This document shows positions 42,530 to 54,711 of a DNA stretch of 64,000 nucleotides, piece by piece. Made by a program: the position numbers and the translations under genes. The notes under the pieces were generated by a model. It ran no database searches. It had not been told where the DNA came from and worked only from the letters and a program-made list of their open reading frames with translations. The stretch is taken from the NCBI GenBank assembly GCA_947034895.1, contig OX344763.1, positions 43,647,025 through 43,711,024 on the forward strand, in the 5' to 3' direction. Within the stretch, counting starts at the first letter, position 1. The number at the start of each line of letters is the position of its first letter. Origin of the DNA: Rhytidiadelphus loreus. Its lineage: Eukaryota > Streptophyta > Bryopsida > Hypnales > Hylocomiaceae.

Positions 42530-43093
42530 GAGGACACTCTCACTACAATTGGAGTATCCACGTGTGGTGGAGTGATTTTTTGACCCCCTAATTACTTTTG
42601 AATAAACTATAATTTCATCCTAAAATTTTGAGCTTTTTTTAACAATGACTAAAGGTTTTTATTGATAAAAATTTCAATTCCAAATAACATAAGATATATT
42701 GTCTAGAAAGGGTTGAAAAATGAACTAAAATGGCATGTTCTCCAACTAAAATATTTATAGAGCTCACATGAAGATGACTATTGCATCAATATTCAACCAA
42801 AATAAACTTTCAATAGAAAGCTATTATATAGAATTTCTTTTTTTCATTTTTCAAATTTTTTTTTCTATAACATAGAGGTGTGGAAGTTATTTTCAGCTTT
42901 ACAGTGTATCTTTTTTCTTAAAAAATTTATAACTAATTACTATTAGTATAAAAAAATACCAATAATTCAAAACATAAACTTTTAAAGTAGAAAAACCTAT
43001 CCATAATTTTTTTTTTAAATTAAATTTACCGATGTATTACATGTATTACTTTTTTTGCCGCACGTGGGTTACTAAAACGTGGGGAGTGTCCTC
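42530..43093. repeat. Candidate MITE with GAGGACACTC inverted ends
   Basis: GAGGACACTCTCACTAC at 42530 is inverted as GGGGAGTGTCCTC ending at 43093, with CACGTG-containing segments inside both ends. It is about 560 bases, AT-rich and non-coding. A target duplication is not clear. Confidence 0.4.
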
Positions 43094-43230
43094 TCCAAGG
43101 CTTCAATACTTCCATAAAAAAGTATATTCTTGACGTTGTTGGCTTTCTTCAAGTCCTTCTCTCCACCAAAAATTGTCTCCCAATCCTCCAAACTAAATGC
43201 TAAAAAATACTTGGACCACTTCTACCCAGT

Positions 43231-45302
43231 CACTACAAAAAAACGAGTATTTTATGACTGAAAAAATATAACTAGGGATGATTGGCAATTGCTTACAGTC
43301 ATATTCTTAGAGGCCAACACCTTGAAGAGAAATTTAATTGCAAAATATGACTACTAATCATTTGTGGGCCTCGTCTAAGAAGCATTTACTATACGTCCAT
43401 TGGGAACACCAATTAAAGTACTTTATAAAGAATGCATGGAATATATTTGGGGAATGTTGAGTCATATTGCCAATCATATTTTCATGGTAGTGACATTTTT
43501 AAATTTCCGGGTAGCTTGAGAAAAATATAGGCAATCCAAAAAAAATATGTACAAGTCATTGTTTAAAATTTTGAAATCCTAGCCACCTCTTTTTAGGAAT
43601 TTCAAAACTAATCACCACTTTTTTAGGATTTGAAATCCTAGCCACCACTTCTCTTGACTCTTTTTCCTTGCCTTTTGTTGTCTCTTAGCTCTTACTTGTA
43701 ACTTCTTATTTTTTGCTTCTTAGTTATTGCTTTTTGTTGTCTTTTTGCTCTTACATGTTATTTCTTGTTTTTCTTCTTAGTTGTTGGTTTTTGTTGCATC
43801 TTTGCTTTTGCTTTTTTGTTTATAAATCTTGTTTCTTCTTCTTGCATTTTAACTATTTTTTTTCTTAGTTTTTGCTTTTTGTTTCTTTTTATTACTTTTT
43901 AGTTCTTACTTCTTGTTTTTTTTTGTTGCATCTTAACTCTCGTTTCTTATTGTTTTTTGTTGCCTCTTAGTTGTTGCTTCTTGTTGTTTCTTGTTGCATC
44001 TTAACTCTTGTTTGTTGTTATCTCTTAACACTTGCCACTTTTTTCTTCTTGATTTTTTCTTTTATCACCATTTTTATTCTTCCTACTCTAAACTTCTGCT
44101 ACATATTTTGTGTTGTTGTAAGTCTTTGAAGGTTGAGATTTATTGTTCATTCACTAAAAATCAACCATCTATTTTTTTAATTGTATATGCAAATACAAGT
44201 AGTTGAAACAAAGTTGTTGTAGGTTAGTTGCAACCCAATAGAGCCATTTTTACATTATTGTAAGGAATATAAGCCCTATTGGATTGTGTGAATGATTCAT
44301 TGTGATATATATGTTTTATATTGTAAACTAATAAATGTCAATGAAGACAGTTGCATTCCTTCTTCAATTCTTCCTCTCCAATATAATTGCCTCTTGTGTA
44401 TATTTAAAATCTTGTGTATTTGATTTTAACTACATGAAGTCTTTTATTCAATTGTTAAATCATCTTGATGTATGATTGCAATGTGTCATGTCTATTTAAA
44501 ATGCATGAAAAATGTGATTGTACTTTGTAATTAAAGCAATTTTGGACCTCAATCACCATAATTACAAATTATACAATTTTTTTAAAAATATGACTCTTAA
44601 TTATCCAAAATATCACTTGCTTGAGTTACATTCACAATATGTATTGACCAAAATATAACTAATTATAGTCATATAATGCTCATAGTTACATGTGTTACAC
44701 TATAACTTTACACTTTTCAGAATATGATTGCAGTCAGTCATAAAATTACTAATGACATTCACATGAACTACTATGTCAACCAAAAATATGACTCACAAGA
44801 TTCATATTTTACATTAATAGCAAAGAATATGACTCATGAGAGTCATATTTATATTTCACATCATCCAAAAATACAACTCATGAGAGTTATTTTCTACATA
44901 GCAAAAAATATTACTCACAAGAGTCATATTCCACAATAACAAGAAAATATGACTCATTGCAGTTATATTTCATGTCCACCAAAATATGATTATATTCAGC
45001 ATCAACCAAAATACAACTTACCACAGTCATATTACACTTCAACCAAAAATATGACTACACGGAATCACATGCCACATAGAATTTTTCTTTTTTGTCCATG
45101 TAGCTCAAGAAAAAATCAAGCCCTCAAGGATAGTCAATGTATACACCATATTGACAAAATATGGCTAATTATACCCCCAATCCATATAACTACTAATATG
45201 ACTCATCAATAATGACTGGATCTAGTCATAATGAATCATCTATAGTGATTTCTACATCAATCATATTTTTTGATTTTATGACTCACTATTTTTGTTGTAG
45301 TG
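43231..45302. mobile_element. Non-autonomous CACTA-type element, about 2.07 kb
   Basis: The left end CACTACAAAAAAACGAGTAT and the reverse-complemented right end CACTACAACAAAAATAGTGA are CACTA-type termini; both continue into TATGACT/AGTCATA motifs. Flanking triplets are AGT and AGC, two of three matching. Both subterminal regions carry many ATGACT/AGTCAT repeats, often paired as ATGACTC...GAGTCAT (dense at 44700-45240), the usual layout of CACTA transposase sites. No transposase is encoded; the T-rich centre (43640-44060) makes long frames by chance. Confidence 0.8.
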
Positions 45303-45570
45303 AGCTACAAGGTTTGTTGAGTAGGTTCTCCATGCCTTCTTCCTTGATGACCAACCCCTGGAAGAGAAACTGAAAATTTCCTTCAAGCCCATAGGATCGG
45401 CTTGCAAAGAAAATCCTCAAATCAATCAAAACCCTAAATGCCTAGACTATCCATCAAGTTCAACATATACCCTCTTGTTGTGAAACTGTGGTTGTATCAT
45501 CATGATTTCCTTGTTGAAAATGAGTCCCAAAAGGTACTAGAGAGCATTGTGAACTGTACCTTAAATTATA

Positions 45571-46137
45571 CTACCTCCGTCCCAAAATGATCTTCCTGTT
45601 AGACTAAATCTTATGGATTAAGGATAAAAATAACTTTTTAAAAACTCAATTTGTATAGTATGTAGAGTTTGGTGTTCTCTTTGCATCCTAAAAAGTTTGA
45701 GTTTTGAAGCCCTTTTCAAAGTGTAGTTTTATAATATTGAAAAGTGAATATTTTGGGGCGTTTTTAAATAACACCAGTGAGCACTTAATTGTTGAATGTG
45801 AGGTTGCCATTTTGTGGGCATTTAGCATATGCCTAAGACCATGTATAGACCTTTGTTTCAGCTTCCAAAGCTTAATCTACTTCAATTGGGAAATACTCAA
45901 AGAGATGCAAAAAATAAAAACTATAAGTGCGGATTGAAGCTTTCAATCATTTTATTTGTCTTTTGCTTGATGTTTGCATGGATGGAGCAAAAACAACCAC
46001 TTACAGTTGTTTTGCTAGTCTCAAATAACAATCATAAGCCAAATTTGACTAATTTCAACATCACAAAGTGCAATAGGAAGATCATTTTGGGACAAAAAAA
46101 GAAGGCCAACAGGAAGATCATTATGGGACGGAGGGAG
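45571..46137. mobile_element. Stowaway-like (Tc1/mariner) element, 567 bp
   Basis: Starts CTACCTCCGTCCCAAAATGA after TA and ends with the inverse (TCATTATGGGACGGAGGGAG) before TA. The inverted repeat of about 32 bases includes GATCTTCCTGTT. The CTCCCTCCGTCCCA terminus and TA target are hallmarks of plant Stowaway elements. The internal frame at 45704-46185 has no recognisable product. Confidence 0.88.
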
Positions 46138-46564
46138 TACTACGTATCTATTATGACACATTTCCAAAACTGCATACTGAAATGAATACCACAATCACCA
46201 TCTCATTTCAAAATCAACTATACAAATTTTAAAACGAATCTACAATGTGGTCTGCAAGTTCCAGTGTTTTTTAGGTTCCTCTCAAAACTCTCCAATTTGC
46301 AATGGAGTCTTTGCACGGGAATTTGGGTAGAAAAAGCAGAAGCAAAAGTCCAAATTTACTTTGCATGATTTATAAAGATTCGAATGACAGTGCATCCAGA
46401 AGAAATATTACAAAAATATTAATTTGTTAAGATGTAATTAACTTCAAAGTTGTGCCAACACCAAAATGTGGTGCCCCGGGCGTTTCGTGGTTCCAAACAG
46501 CTTCATCGCATAGTATACCAAAACAAAGTTGTATTGAGACTACACTACACTATCTTTGAAAGGA
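46138..46564. other. Spacer 3' of the dehydrogenase gene
   Basis: Non-coding; probably includes the 3' untranslated region and polyadenylation region of the minus-strand gene ending at 46565. Confidence 0.4.
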
Positions 46565-48329
46565 TCACCACTCTAATTCACCACGGATCTGTTGGTCAAA
46601 AAACTTCCCATGAGGACCACCCGGCGGGAGCAGAGCCAACCAAATGCCTGTCATAGCTGCTGCTTCAAGAGTGTTTGTCCCTTGATAATTATTTAGGTTA
46701 GTTTTGGTGTGTCCAGGAGTGAAGCAATTGACATACACCTTCTTGGTTTCTACCTCTACCTCGCGGGCTAACACACTTGTATATCCATTCAGAGCAACCT
46801 TACTCGTAGAGTAGACAGGGTAATACTCTGGCCATCCTCCAGTTTTCGATGTCTCAAGATATTCTTGTACGAAGTGGTCCACTTTATCCTCTGTAATTTG
46901 GTCGCGCTGTTTGAATTCCTCACGATATTTGTTGGAGAGGCGCTGAGATTCGCACCAGTTGCATATCAGGGACCAAAATGAATGAAAAACAATTGCAGCT
47001 ATAAACACTAGTGTGGATAGTGTCGAAGTAAAAATGAATTGGCACTAAGAGATTGGCTCTGCTGACGAAGTACATGGATGTGGATTTCCTCCTATGGTAA
47101 CAAGGAATAGAATCATATGTCTAGTATACCTCCAATTTGATGATTGTTTTCCATTTCAGTAAAATACCCTTAAATGGCAGCAATCAGCATAGACAGTACC
47201 AACATTCTCGCGATGTTCCATTCAGTTTGTTCAAAAGAGGATTAAGGAATAACATGCAAGTTACCTCAAGCATCCCCAAGGAGGAGGACACCATGATGAT
47301 GCGAGCGCCTGCAGGAGATGGGCGAAGCAGAGGTAAGATGGCTTTGGTGACGCGCTTCACACCATAATAGTTGGTATCAAAGACCTCTGCTTCGGTTGTG
47401 GCATGGGAGATGGCTGCGTTGTTCACCTGTTCCAACCCCAAACGCCCAGTATTAGTATTCAAACCCCTAATTTTAGTCACCTAGCTGAGACTTTTGTTTG
47501 CCGACCGGCTGGCTTTAGGGTTTAGGGCTATGTGCATGGTGAATCTAACCATTCTGTGCAATGACTGACCTGGCTTCGGTATGCAAGATAATTCAGTATA
47601 CAAGTCTGTAAACATTCTTTCACTTCTTGCAGAATTGGAGAGCCTCTAATGAATAGAAAAACTCCATTTATGAGTAAGGGTGGCATTTTGAAAAGACAAT
47701 GGCCATGAAAAGACAAGAAAGAATGAATTTGCAAGAGCAATTCAGAAACTTCAAACAGAAATATTCCTAGAACTCATCCACTGAGACGAATTAAAAACAA
47801 TTAGTATTAATAGATGGCATATTGTCAGCTTTTCACAGTGTCCAGAATCACCATACAAAATGCTCAACTAATAATATAAACTCTTTCAAAACTAAGAATT
47901 TGAATTAAATGAATTTCTGTCATCATTCCACATACCCTTGTAATCCGATACACAACACATTTATCACACTTTGCACATTTCTGCATTGCACAGCAAAACT
48001 CTAAAACTACGCACCGACTCCCCACGTGATGCAGAAAAACGTTGATACATACCAAGATGTCTACGCCCCCATAGGTTATACGCAACCATTGAACCAGTGC
48101 AGCAACAGACTTGTCACTGGTGACATCAAGGGGATGGAACGCAATGAGGTCTTGGGATAACTCAGCTGGAAGTTCTTTCTTCAGTGTCTCAGCCGCAGCT
48201 TTCCCTCGCTCTTCACTGCGTGCAGTTACCACTGTGGTAAGCCCGTTTTGAGCAAGTTGGCGGGCAATCTCGTAACCAATGCCTTGGTTGGCACCTGTTA
48301 TCACTGCAACTGTATCCTTTGACCACCAC
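46565..48329 (-). CDS. Short-chain dehydrogenase/reductase (plant carbonyl-reductase / menthol-dehydrogenase-like), three exons seen
   Basis: Exons on the minus strand are 48053-48329 (preceded by TGCAG; ends ATCTTG^GTATGT), 47265-47426 (starts CAG^GTGAACAAC, ends CTTGAG^GTAAC) and 46565-46942 (starts CTCAG^CGCCTC, ends at the stop). Phases agree and give about 272 residues. Motifs are complete: TGANQGIG (cofactor loop), TAR after strand 2 (suggests NADPH), DVT, VNNAA, the catalytic Ser in MVSSSLG, and YSTSK (catalytic Tyr and Lys). This places it among plant SDRs that reduce carbonyls or oxidise monoterpenoid alcohols; the substrate cannot be read from sequence. The first residues and ATG lie in an upstream exon I could not identify (the exon starts inside RWWSKDTVAVITGAN). 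It appears intact and is the only conventional gene in the window. Confidence 0.9.
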
Positions 48330-49846
48330 CTGCACATTACATTGCACATCCACGTGCCTTTCAAAGACTGATTTCTACGGCATTAGCTAGGTTTACTACA
48401 TAATCTAATAGAGCTCAAAGTTTAGAAATGCGTGTCCATTAACCTTTGTGGAAACAGAAGATGTCTCCCTCAGATTCTGGATCCGTTCACTATACAAGTT
48501 ACTATATCCTTTTGCGGTTTAGGGTTGGGGTTCATAAAGTTATGAACCCTTTGCTAGAACTCTGTCAAACTGTTCTGCGTATTGACATCGGGGTATGAAG
48601 TTTGTGCATCTCTCACAACCCTGAGATTTTGTAGTGGAACCCTAAAGAGAAAGACTCGTACAGTACACTCCTTCAATTAAAAGATTAGGGTTATTTCTCT
48701 GCCACATATCACATCGCTGGCAAGTTACACCAAAGCTTGCCTGAATTTTAGCCCCTCGCATGCAACTCTTGCAAAACTATGTAAAATCTAGCTCCTCAGC
48801 TTATTGGAACAATCACAAACTGGATGGATACCCATCAAAAGTTCGCATAACTAGTTTTGCAGGAGATCTCGAAGACCAGAACAAAACCACAACCTCTCAG
48901 ACAGAATGCAAAACTGACCCGGAACAATCAAAGAATGATGAGAGCAAACCAGAATTCGTAGTGAGAGTGCAAGCTATCTCATACCACCACGGGACAACAA
49001 ACATAACTCTAACCAAGGCTAGGACAGTTTAATCAATAAAATTGACGTGTAGTTGTTTACCACATCTACAATACTAGTTCAGAACTTCAGATGTACGATC
49101 TCAATCTTGACTACCGAAATCTCACATCTGCCAAGACAGAAGCAGAGGGGATCAATTCTTGTAAAATCAGGTAGTAGCCCAATTTCACAAAATTGACGGA
49201 TACATGCAGTACAGAAATCAGTTCTAACCACAAGACAAGATGGACAACTTCTTGAATCAACAAACCCAACTAACATAACTTCATATTCCTACTAGGACGT
49301 CACTTTCTACATCTAACACATCCCATCTGTGTCACTCAGTGTGCTTTGAAAGAGGATCATTACTTGGACTGTGGTGACGCCATGGTACGGTGATTCAAAC
49401 TTGGAACAGATCTACTGAATTGCTGGCCTCTCGATCTCGGCAATGTCCAGCTCAATTTCACTAAGTAGGATCGTGCAATAGAATTGGATGTCTTTCACAG
49501 AGCTTATATAGCAGGCGTGCCTTCATCTGCAAGAAATAGGATGCAATCCGGCCTCCTAGCTATGCATTTGGAAATTTCTGAGGAACCTTCGTGCTGTCTG
49601 TTTGTGTTGAATGTCGGAGCACCGAGCTTCCTGCAGCTGTTTCTTCAATTCCACTTGTCCACTGGGAAGGGGTTGCCCGATTCCTTCCCTCGGAACGGGC
49701 TCAAGGTGTCCATCAAGATACTTATGAGAATGGCTTGGTCGAGGACTGTGACGGAATTCGACAAGTCACATGTGAAAGACATTCTACGAAGCAAGCATGG
49801 CTTGCTTGTCAACAATCAAAAGCAACTTTATGCAGCAGGTTCTTTA
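48330..49846. other. Upstream region of the dehydrogenase gene
   Basis: Should contain the first exon(s) and promoter of the minus-strand dehydrogenase gene. Candidate ATGs on the minus strand (for example at about 48759 and 49383) do not lead to a donor site in the phase required by the exon at 48329, so none is called. Two open frames on the plus strand have no recognisable content. Confidence 0.4.
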
Positions 49847-51210
49847 CCTAAGGTAGTATGCTCTAAAAGCGACCATTTAACCCCTAAAGGACCAAGGCCT
49901 TTTTTTTGCCATAAAACACTCAAAACTGCCATACCTATAGCAAGGAGTAAAAAAAATTGAAAAATTGTTTTATTTTCATATATATAACCGTAGGATCTTA
50001 CACCTAACTAGTATAAGAGGGTGTGGAAAAAATTTCAAAATTTTTGACCGCTCAGATTGCAAGATATCTGCGTTTAAAGTGGAAAAAACAAGTTTTTCAG
50101 CACATTGCGGGATTAGATTTTTTGACTTTGAACATTTTTAACTTCAATTTTTTTCACTACACAATTTTGAGCTTTAAATCTTTATAGTGGAGAATTGAGT
50201 TGAGAGTCTAGGTAAAAAGAAAATTTATAAAAAAAATTTAATTATCATTCTTAAAAAAATTGTTAAGTAGAAGTAGGTATGAGATAGAAGGAAAATCTAA
50301 AATATTCATATATTTTAGATGGAATTAAAATGCACTAATCCGAATGGTGAGATTGTTCTAGCAAGTAAATCAGACCATGGAAAAAAATAAAAATTTGAAA
50401 ATTTGAAAAATTGCATTCAGAAATGAATCCTACAAGTTATTTTTTTCAAGAAGATGCTCTAACTACCCCCAAAACAAGAATGTCCATAACTTTCTCATAA
50501 CATATCCAAATGAAATGAATAAAAGCTTTCCGGATAGAAAAAAATATAATCTATGAGAAAAAATAATATTAAAAATAAAATTCAAATTTTTGTCCATTTT
50601 TTTCTGGCTGCCCAAGCTGCCCGCTGTCCCCTTGTTTGAGCTTATTTGGTCATAACTATTGTTCCCGGCACCGATTTTGAAAAAAATTATGTTCCCACGA
50701 AGCTCATCAACTATTCTACCTCCAAAAAAAATTTCAAAAAATCAAGAGAAAATTTCAGCCCGTAGGTACCTGCCCAAAAACGCATTTGTCCCCCGAAGGG
50801 ACAATGGTCCTTTAGGGGTTAAGAGCTGATCTGCTTTTTTCATAGGCTTACATGGATAGAATTATTTTTAGATCATTTTTCAGAGAAAGAAAAATGGATG
50901 TGGAAACTAACACAAGTAGTTTTGTATTTTTCCAATCATTTTTTAATTACTTATAAATTTTCAAAGATTCAGGGCATAGGCACCTATTTGTGACCATAGG
51001 TCTCCCAAAATCTGTCCACTTGCAATTTGTAAATAGATGTGCAGAAATCAAAGGCAATGATTGGCTCTTGCAATAGAAAAATATTTTTTTCTCAATGTAT
51101 TCAATTACTACAGTGGTCCATTTAAGGATCACCATGTCTCCATTCTTCACCCCCAAATAGGGGCGGTTTGAAGAAGGTCGGCGCTTTTAGAGCATACTAC
51201 CTTAGCCTGA
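49847..51210. repeat. Inverted-repeat element interrupted by a TTAA-flanked element
   Basis: CTAAGGTAGTATGCTCTAAAAGCG near 49850 is inverted near 51185-51208. Without the 938-bp insert (49881-50818) it would be about 425 bp, the size of a MITE. Target duplication and family are not clear. Confidence 0.55.
49881..50818. mobile_element. TTAA-flanked non-autonomous element, copy 1 (938 bp)
   Basis: Begins CCCCTAAAGGACCAAGGCC and ends with the inverse of CCCCTAAAGGACCATTGTCC, flanked by TTAA on both sides (49877-49880, 50819-50822). TTAA targeting with CCC-starting ends is characteristic of piggyBac-type elements. No transposase. Copies 2 and 3 lie at 51928 and 53771. Confidence 0.85.
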
Positions 51211-51323
51211 AATCAGACTCTCTTCCTGACGGAAAACCTTTGCAGTGTGTTTCCTTAACACGCTTGTTTAAGAAAAAGAAAAAAAAACTTTATAGTAGCC
51301 GACCCATTTCTAATCACCCACAT

Positions 51324-51472
51324 TTGGGGATCATGGTGGATTGACCCCCTCGCTCAACCTTAGCAGGGGTGCATGTAAAAAAAAATTGCAAAAAAATTCA
51401 TGTGTGGAAAATAAATAATTCCGAGGTTTGCCTGCAAGGCCGAGCGAGGGGGTCAGTTCACCCTGGCCCAAT
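51324..51472. repeat. Short MITE with GATTGACCCCCTCGCTC ends, copy A
   Basis: GGTGGATTGACCCCCTCGCTC is inverted as GAGCGAGGGGGTCAGTTCACC about 110 bases on. The same ends occur at 60965-61189, where an 8-base duplication is visible. The AT-rich centre (TGTGGAAAATAAATAATTCC) is shared with that copy. Confidence 0.7.
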
Positions 51473-51927
51473 TGGGGCAATGTAGGTTGCTTTCTTTCCA
51501 TGCACAAAGAGAGGAAGAGATGAATAGCAATCAATTATGGTGCAATTTCTGGTGCAGTTGTGGCACATTTTTTTCCTTTCCTTTTCTTGTTCTTCTAAAC
51601 ATATGATCTTCAAGGGCCACAACTGGTCAAGACTAACACAATGTGTGGCACATTGTGATTGGCTACAAGACTCTCAATGAATATTGCAACCAACCGTTTG
51701 TAGATTTTGCAGTGAGCCCTTGGTCAAAAATAGGAAGGTCTATATGACCAACATAATCTTTAGCTAAAAAATTCATAGTAATTACGTTTTGAGAAATAAA
51801 ATTCTAAAAAATTATGGAATTCTTCCAAATGCTATTTTTGTGCATAGAAAATTTTCTGCACTCAAGAACCCCATGCTCCAAATACATGTAATTGCTTAAG
51901 TGGTTAGAAATAGATTGGCTACCTTAA

Positions 51928-53115
51928 CCCGTAAAGGACCTAGGCTTTTTTCTACCAAAAAACACTCAAAATTGTCATTTCTATAGCAAAGAGTAAAAGA
52001 ATTTGAAAATTAATTTATTTGCACATCTAACTGTAGGATTTTACAACTAACTAGTATGAAAATGTGCAGAAAAAATTTCAAAAATTTTGACTGCACAAAT
52101 TGCAAAGTATTTGCGTTTTAAAGTGGAAAAAAACAAGATTTTCAACAAATTGTGAGACTAGATTATTTGACTTTGAACCTTCTTAAACTAAATTTTTTGC
52201 ATTATAGAGTTTTGAGCTTTAAGGTAAACCAGCCCATTACCATTTGCTTCCCAATTCCATTAGTAGACTAGCCTAATTTTGTCTAGAAAACATCCAAATT
52301 CATTCTTTTATAACAAAATCAAAGCGTTCTATGACAAAATTAGAATTTTTATGACAAGAAAGGATAATGTGTCACTCCATTAATGGTCAATACTTAGTAC
52401 TTGGCTTGGGTGGTTATGGGTTGGTTAGGAAACATTTATGACTTTAGTCTATGGGTGATTTTGTAATTTTAGGGCAAACCACTTCAAAGATTCACAGAAA
52501 TTATAATTTTAGTTAGAAAATTATAATTCCACTCAAATTTGAATTGTGAAACATGTGCACACCTTTGAAAAATATATGCCCTTCTTGAAGTTGGCCCCAA
52601 CATATTTAGATTGCAAATCAAGATGGTAATGGACTAATTTACCTTAAATCTTTATTGGAGGAAATTGAGTTGAGAATCAACGGAGGAAAAAAAAATTCAA
52701 AAAAAATTAATTTTTTATCTTTAAAAAATTATTAAGTAGAAGTAGATATGAGAAAGAAGGAAAATCTAAATTATTAATATCTCTAAAATGGAATTAAAAC
52801 ATACTAATCCCAATGGTGAGATTTTTCTAGAAAGCCAACCAAACCATGTAAACTTTTCTTTTGAAAATTTGTGAAAAGCATTCATAAATGATTTCTACAA
52901 GTTATTTTTTCAAGAAAATGCTCTAATTGCCTAAAAAAGAAGATTGTCCACAACTTTCTCATAACAAATCCAAATGGAATGAATCAAAGCTTTCTATGTA
53001 GAAAAAAATATAATATATGAGAAAAAAAATTCAAAAAATCATGACAAAAATTGAACCTATAGGTACTTGCCCAAAATCCCATTTGTCCTCCAAAGGGACA
53101 ATGGTCCTTTAGGAG
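51928..53115. mobile_element. TTAA-flanked element, copy 2 (with nested insertion)
   Basis: Starts CCCGTAAAGGACCTAGGC after TTAA (51924-51927) and ends GGACAATGGTCCTTTAGGAG before TTAA (53116-53119). The body aligns with copies 1 and 3 (AACACTCAAAATTGTCATTTC, AAGTAGAAGTAGATATGAGA). Longer because another element sits at 52223-52643. Confidence 0.82.
52223..52643. mobile_element. Second TTAA-flanked family, 421 bp, nested in copy 2
   Basis: GGTAAACCAGCCCATTACCA at the left end is matched by GGTAAATTAGTCCATTACCA (reverse complement of the right end). TTAA flanks both sides (52219-52222, 52644-52647), and removing it restores the sequence GAGCTTTAAATCTTTAT of copy 1. A different inverted repeat with the same target. 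Confidence 0.82.
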
Positions 53116-53681
53116 TTAAGTTTAGCATTTATTTTTTGGGGACCACCACAAAACCATCATAGCATTAGACTTGAATAGAAAGTCTTGGATGTCCTCTCTA
53201 CAGTGCTACTATACCATTGTTCACGTTGCAACCTATACTCTGTGTACAATGGCTAATGCAATTCCATGCTCTCAATTCCCAAAAAAATATTCAAATATGA
53301 TCATGAGAGCCAGTTGACACCAATTCCATGCATGTTGGTTAAATTGTGAATATTTCAAATTCTATAAATTATGTCAACTTCCTTCAATTATTGTGTATAT
53401 ACAATAATTTGAAATGATGATTGTATACCAATATGTCAAGGTATAAGAATTTTTTTTGGAGTTCGAAGAAAAAATTGAAAGTAACTTCAAATCATGGTGC
53501 ACAAAACTCACAAAGTTTTAGCCATGGTTAATTTTTGAGATTAATTTTCTTTCAAATCAAAACTAATTTTTTCTTCAAACTTCCATAGTAAAGTGTGTGT
53601 ATATATATTCTTTCTTTGGACTTTGCCCATTGAAGCTTATAGTATGATTATTTGAATGAAAAAAGTTCCAAATCCATACTC

Positions 53682-53712
53682 AATTATATATATATATATA
53701 TATATATATAAT
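53682..53712. repeat. (TA)n microsatellite
   Basis: About 30 bases of TA dinucleotides in AT-rich spacer. Confidence 0.9.
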
Positions 53713-53770
53713 GAGATATATTTATAAGTAAATGCATCCAAAGTAGGAGGTGTCCAAAGCGTCCTTTTAA

Positions 53771-54707
53771 CCCCTAAAGTCCCAAGGCCATTTTTCTGTC
53801 AAAAAACACTCAAAACTGCCATTTCTACTGTGTTTGTCCAAAAAACAAAAAAATACTTTTCTTGGAACTAAACCATAGGAACTTGAACTTTACTTATTTG
53901 AGATTATGTAGTAAAAAATTCATGAAGTTTGACCGTACAGATTGAGAGATATGAGCATTCAAAGTTGAAAAACAAGTTTTTTTGAACACTAGACTGCAAT
54001 TTTAGATGACTTTGATCTTTATTTGTGGAAAAAATGTGCACTATGGAATTTGAATTTAAAATTTACTATGTTGAAGAATTGAGATGGGAGTCTATGAAAA
54101 AAAATTCAAAAAATAAAAATTTGATTTTCATATTTCAAAAAATTGTCAAGTAGAAGTAGGTCCAAGATTGAAATAAAAACTAAATTGTTAATAGCTCTTA
54201 GATGGAATTGAAATACAATAATCCCAACGGTGAGACTGTTTTAGCAAGCAAACTTAACCTTTTCAGAAAAAAATTGAAAAGATTTGAAAATTGCATTCTG
54301 AAATGAATCCTATAAGTTATTTTTTCAAAAAGATGCTTAGATTGCCCAAAAAATAAGATTGTTCATAACTTTCACATCACTAATCAAAATGGAATGAATC
54401 AAAGCTTCAGATGTAGACAAAAACATAATCTTTGAGAGAAAAAAAATTTAATTTATTTTGAATTTTGAATTTTTGTAATATTTTTTGCGTTGCCCGCTAA
54501 GTTTAGTTCTAGGCTTTTTGTGGTATAACTTTGGCTTCCGGGCACCGATTGAAATAAAAATTGTATTCCCACAAATCTTATCAGCTTTTCTATTTTTTTT
54601 TAAGTTTCAAAAAATTAGGGTAAAATTTCAGCCCATAGTAACCTGCCTGAATTCAAACCTGCCTGAATTCCAAATTGTCCCCCAAGGGGACAATGGGACT
54701 TTAGGGG
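53771..54707. mobile_element. TTAA-flanked element, copy 3 (937 bp)
   Basis: Starts CCCCTAAAGTCCCAAGGCC after TTAA (53767-53770) and ends with the inverse of CCCCTAAAGTCCCATTGTCC before TTAA (54708-54711). Both ends carry AGTCCCA where copy 1 has AGGACCA at both ends, so each copy's two ends match each other better than they match the other copy's. Confidence 0.85.
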
Positions 54708-54711
54708 TTAA

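Noticed and set aside
43991..44206. 71-codon ORF in the T-rich block of the CACTA element
   Set aside because: Low-complexity thymine-rich sequence gives Leu/Phe/Ser-rich frames by chance; no transposase motifs.
48760..49032. Small plus-strand gene upstream of the dehydrogenase
   Set aside because: No recognisable domain and no support from splice sites or composition; it lies in the expected promoter/first-exon region of the minus-strand gene.
49484..49960. 158-codon plus-strand ORF
   Set aside because: No recognisable content and it runs into the inverted-repeat element and the TTAA element, so it is a chance frame.
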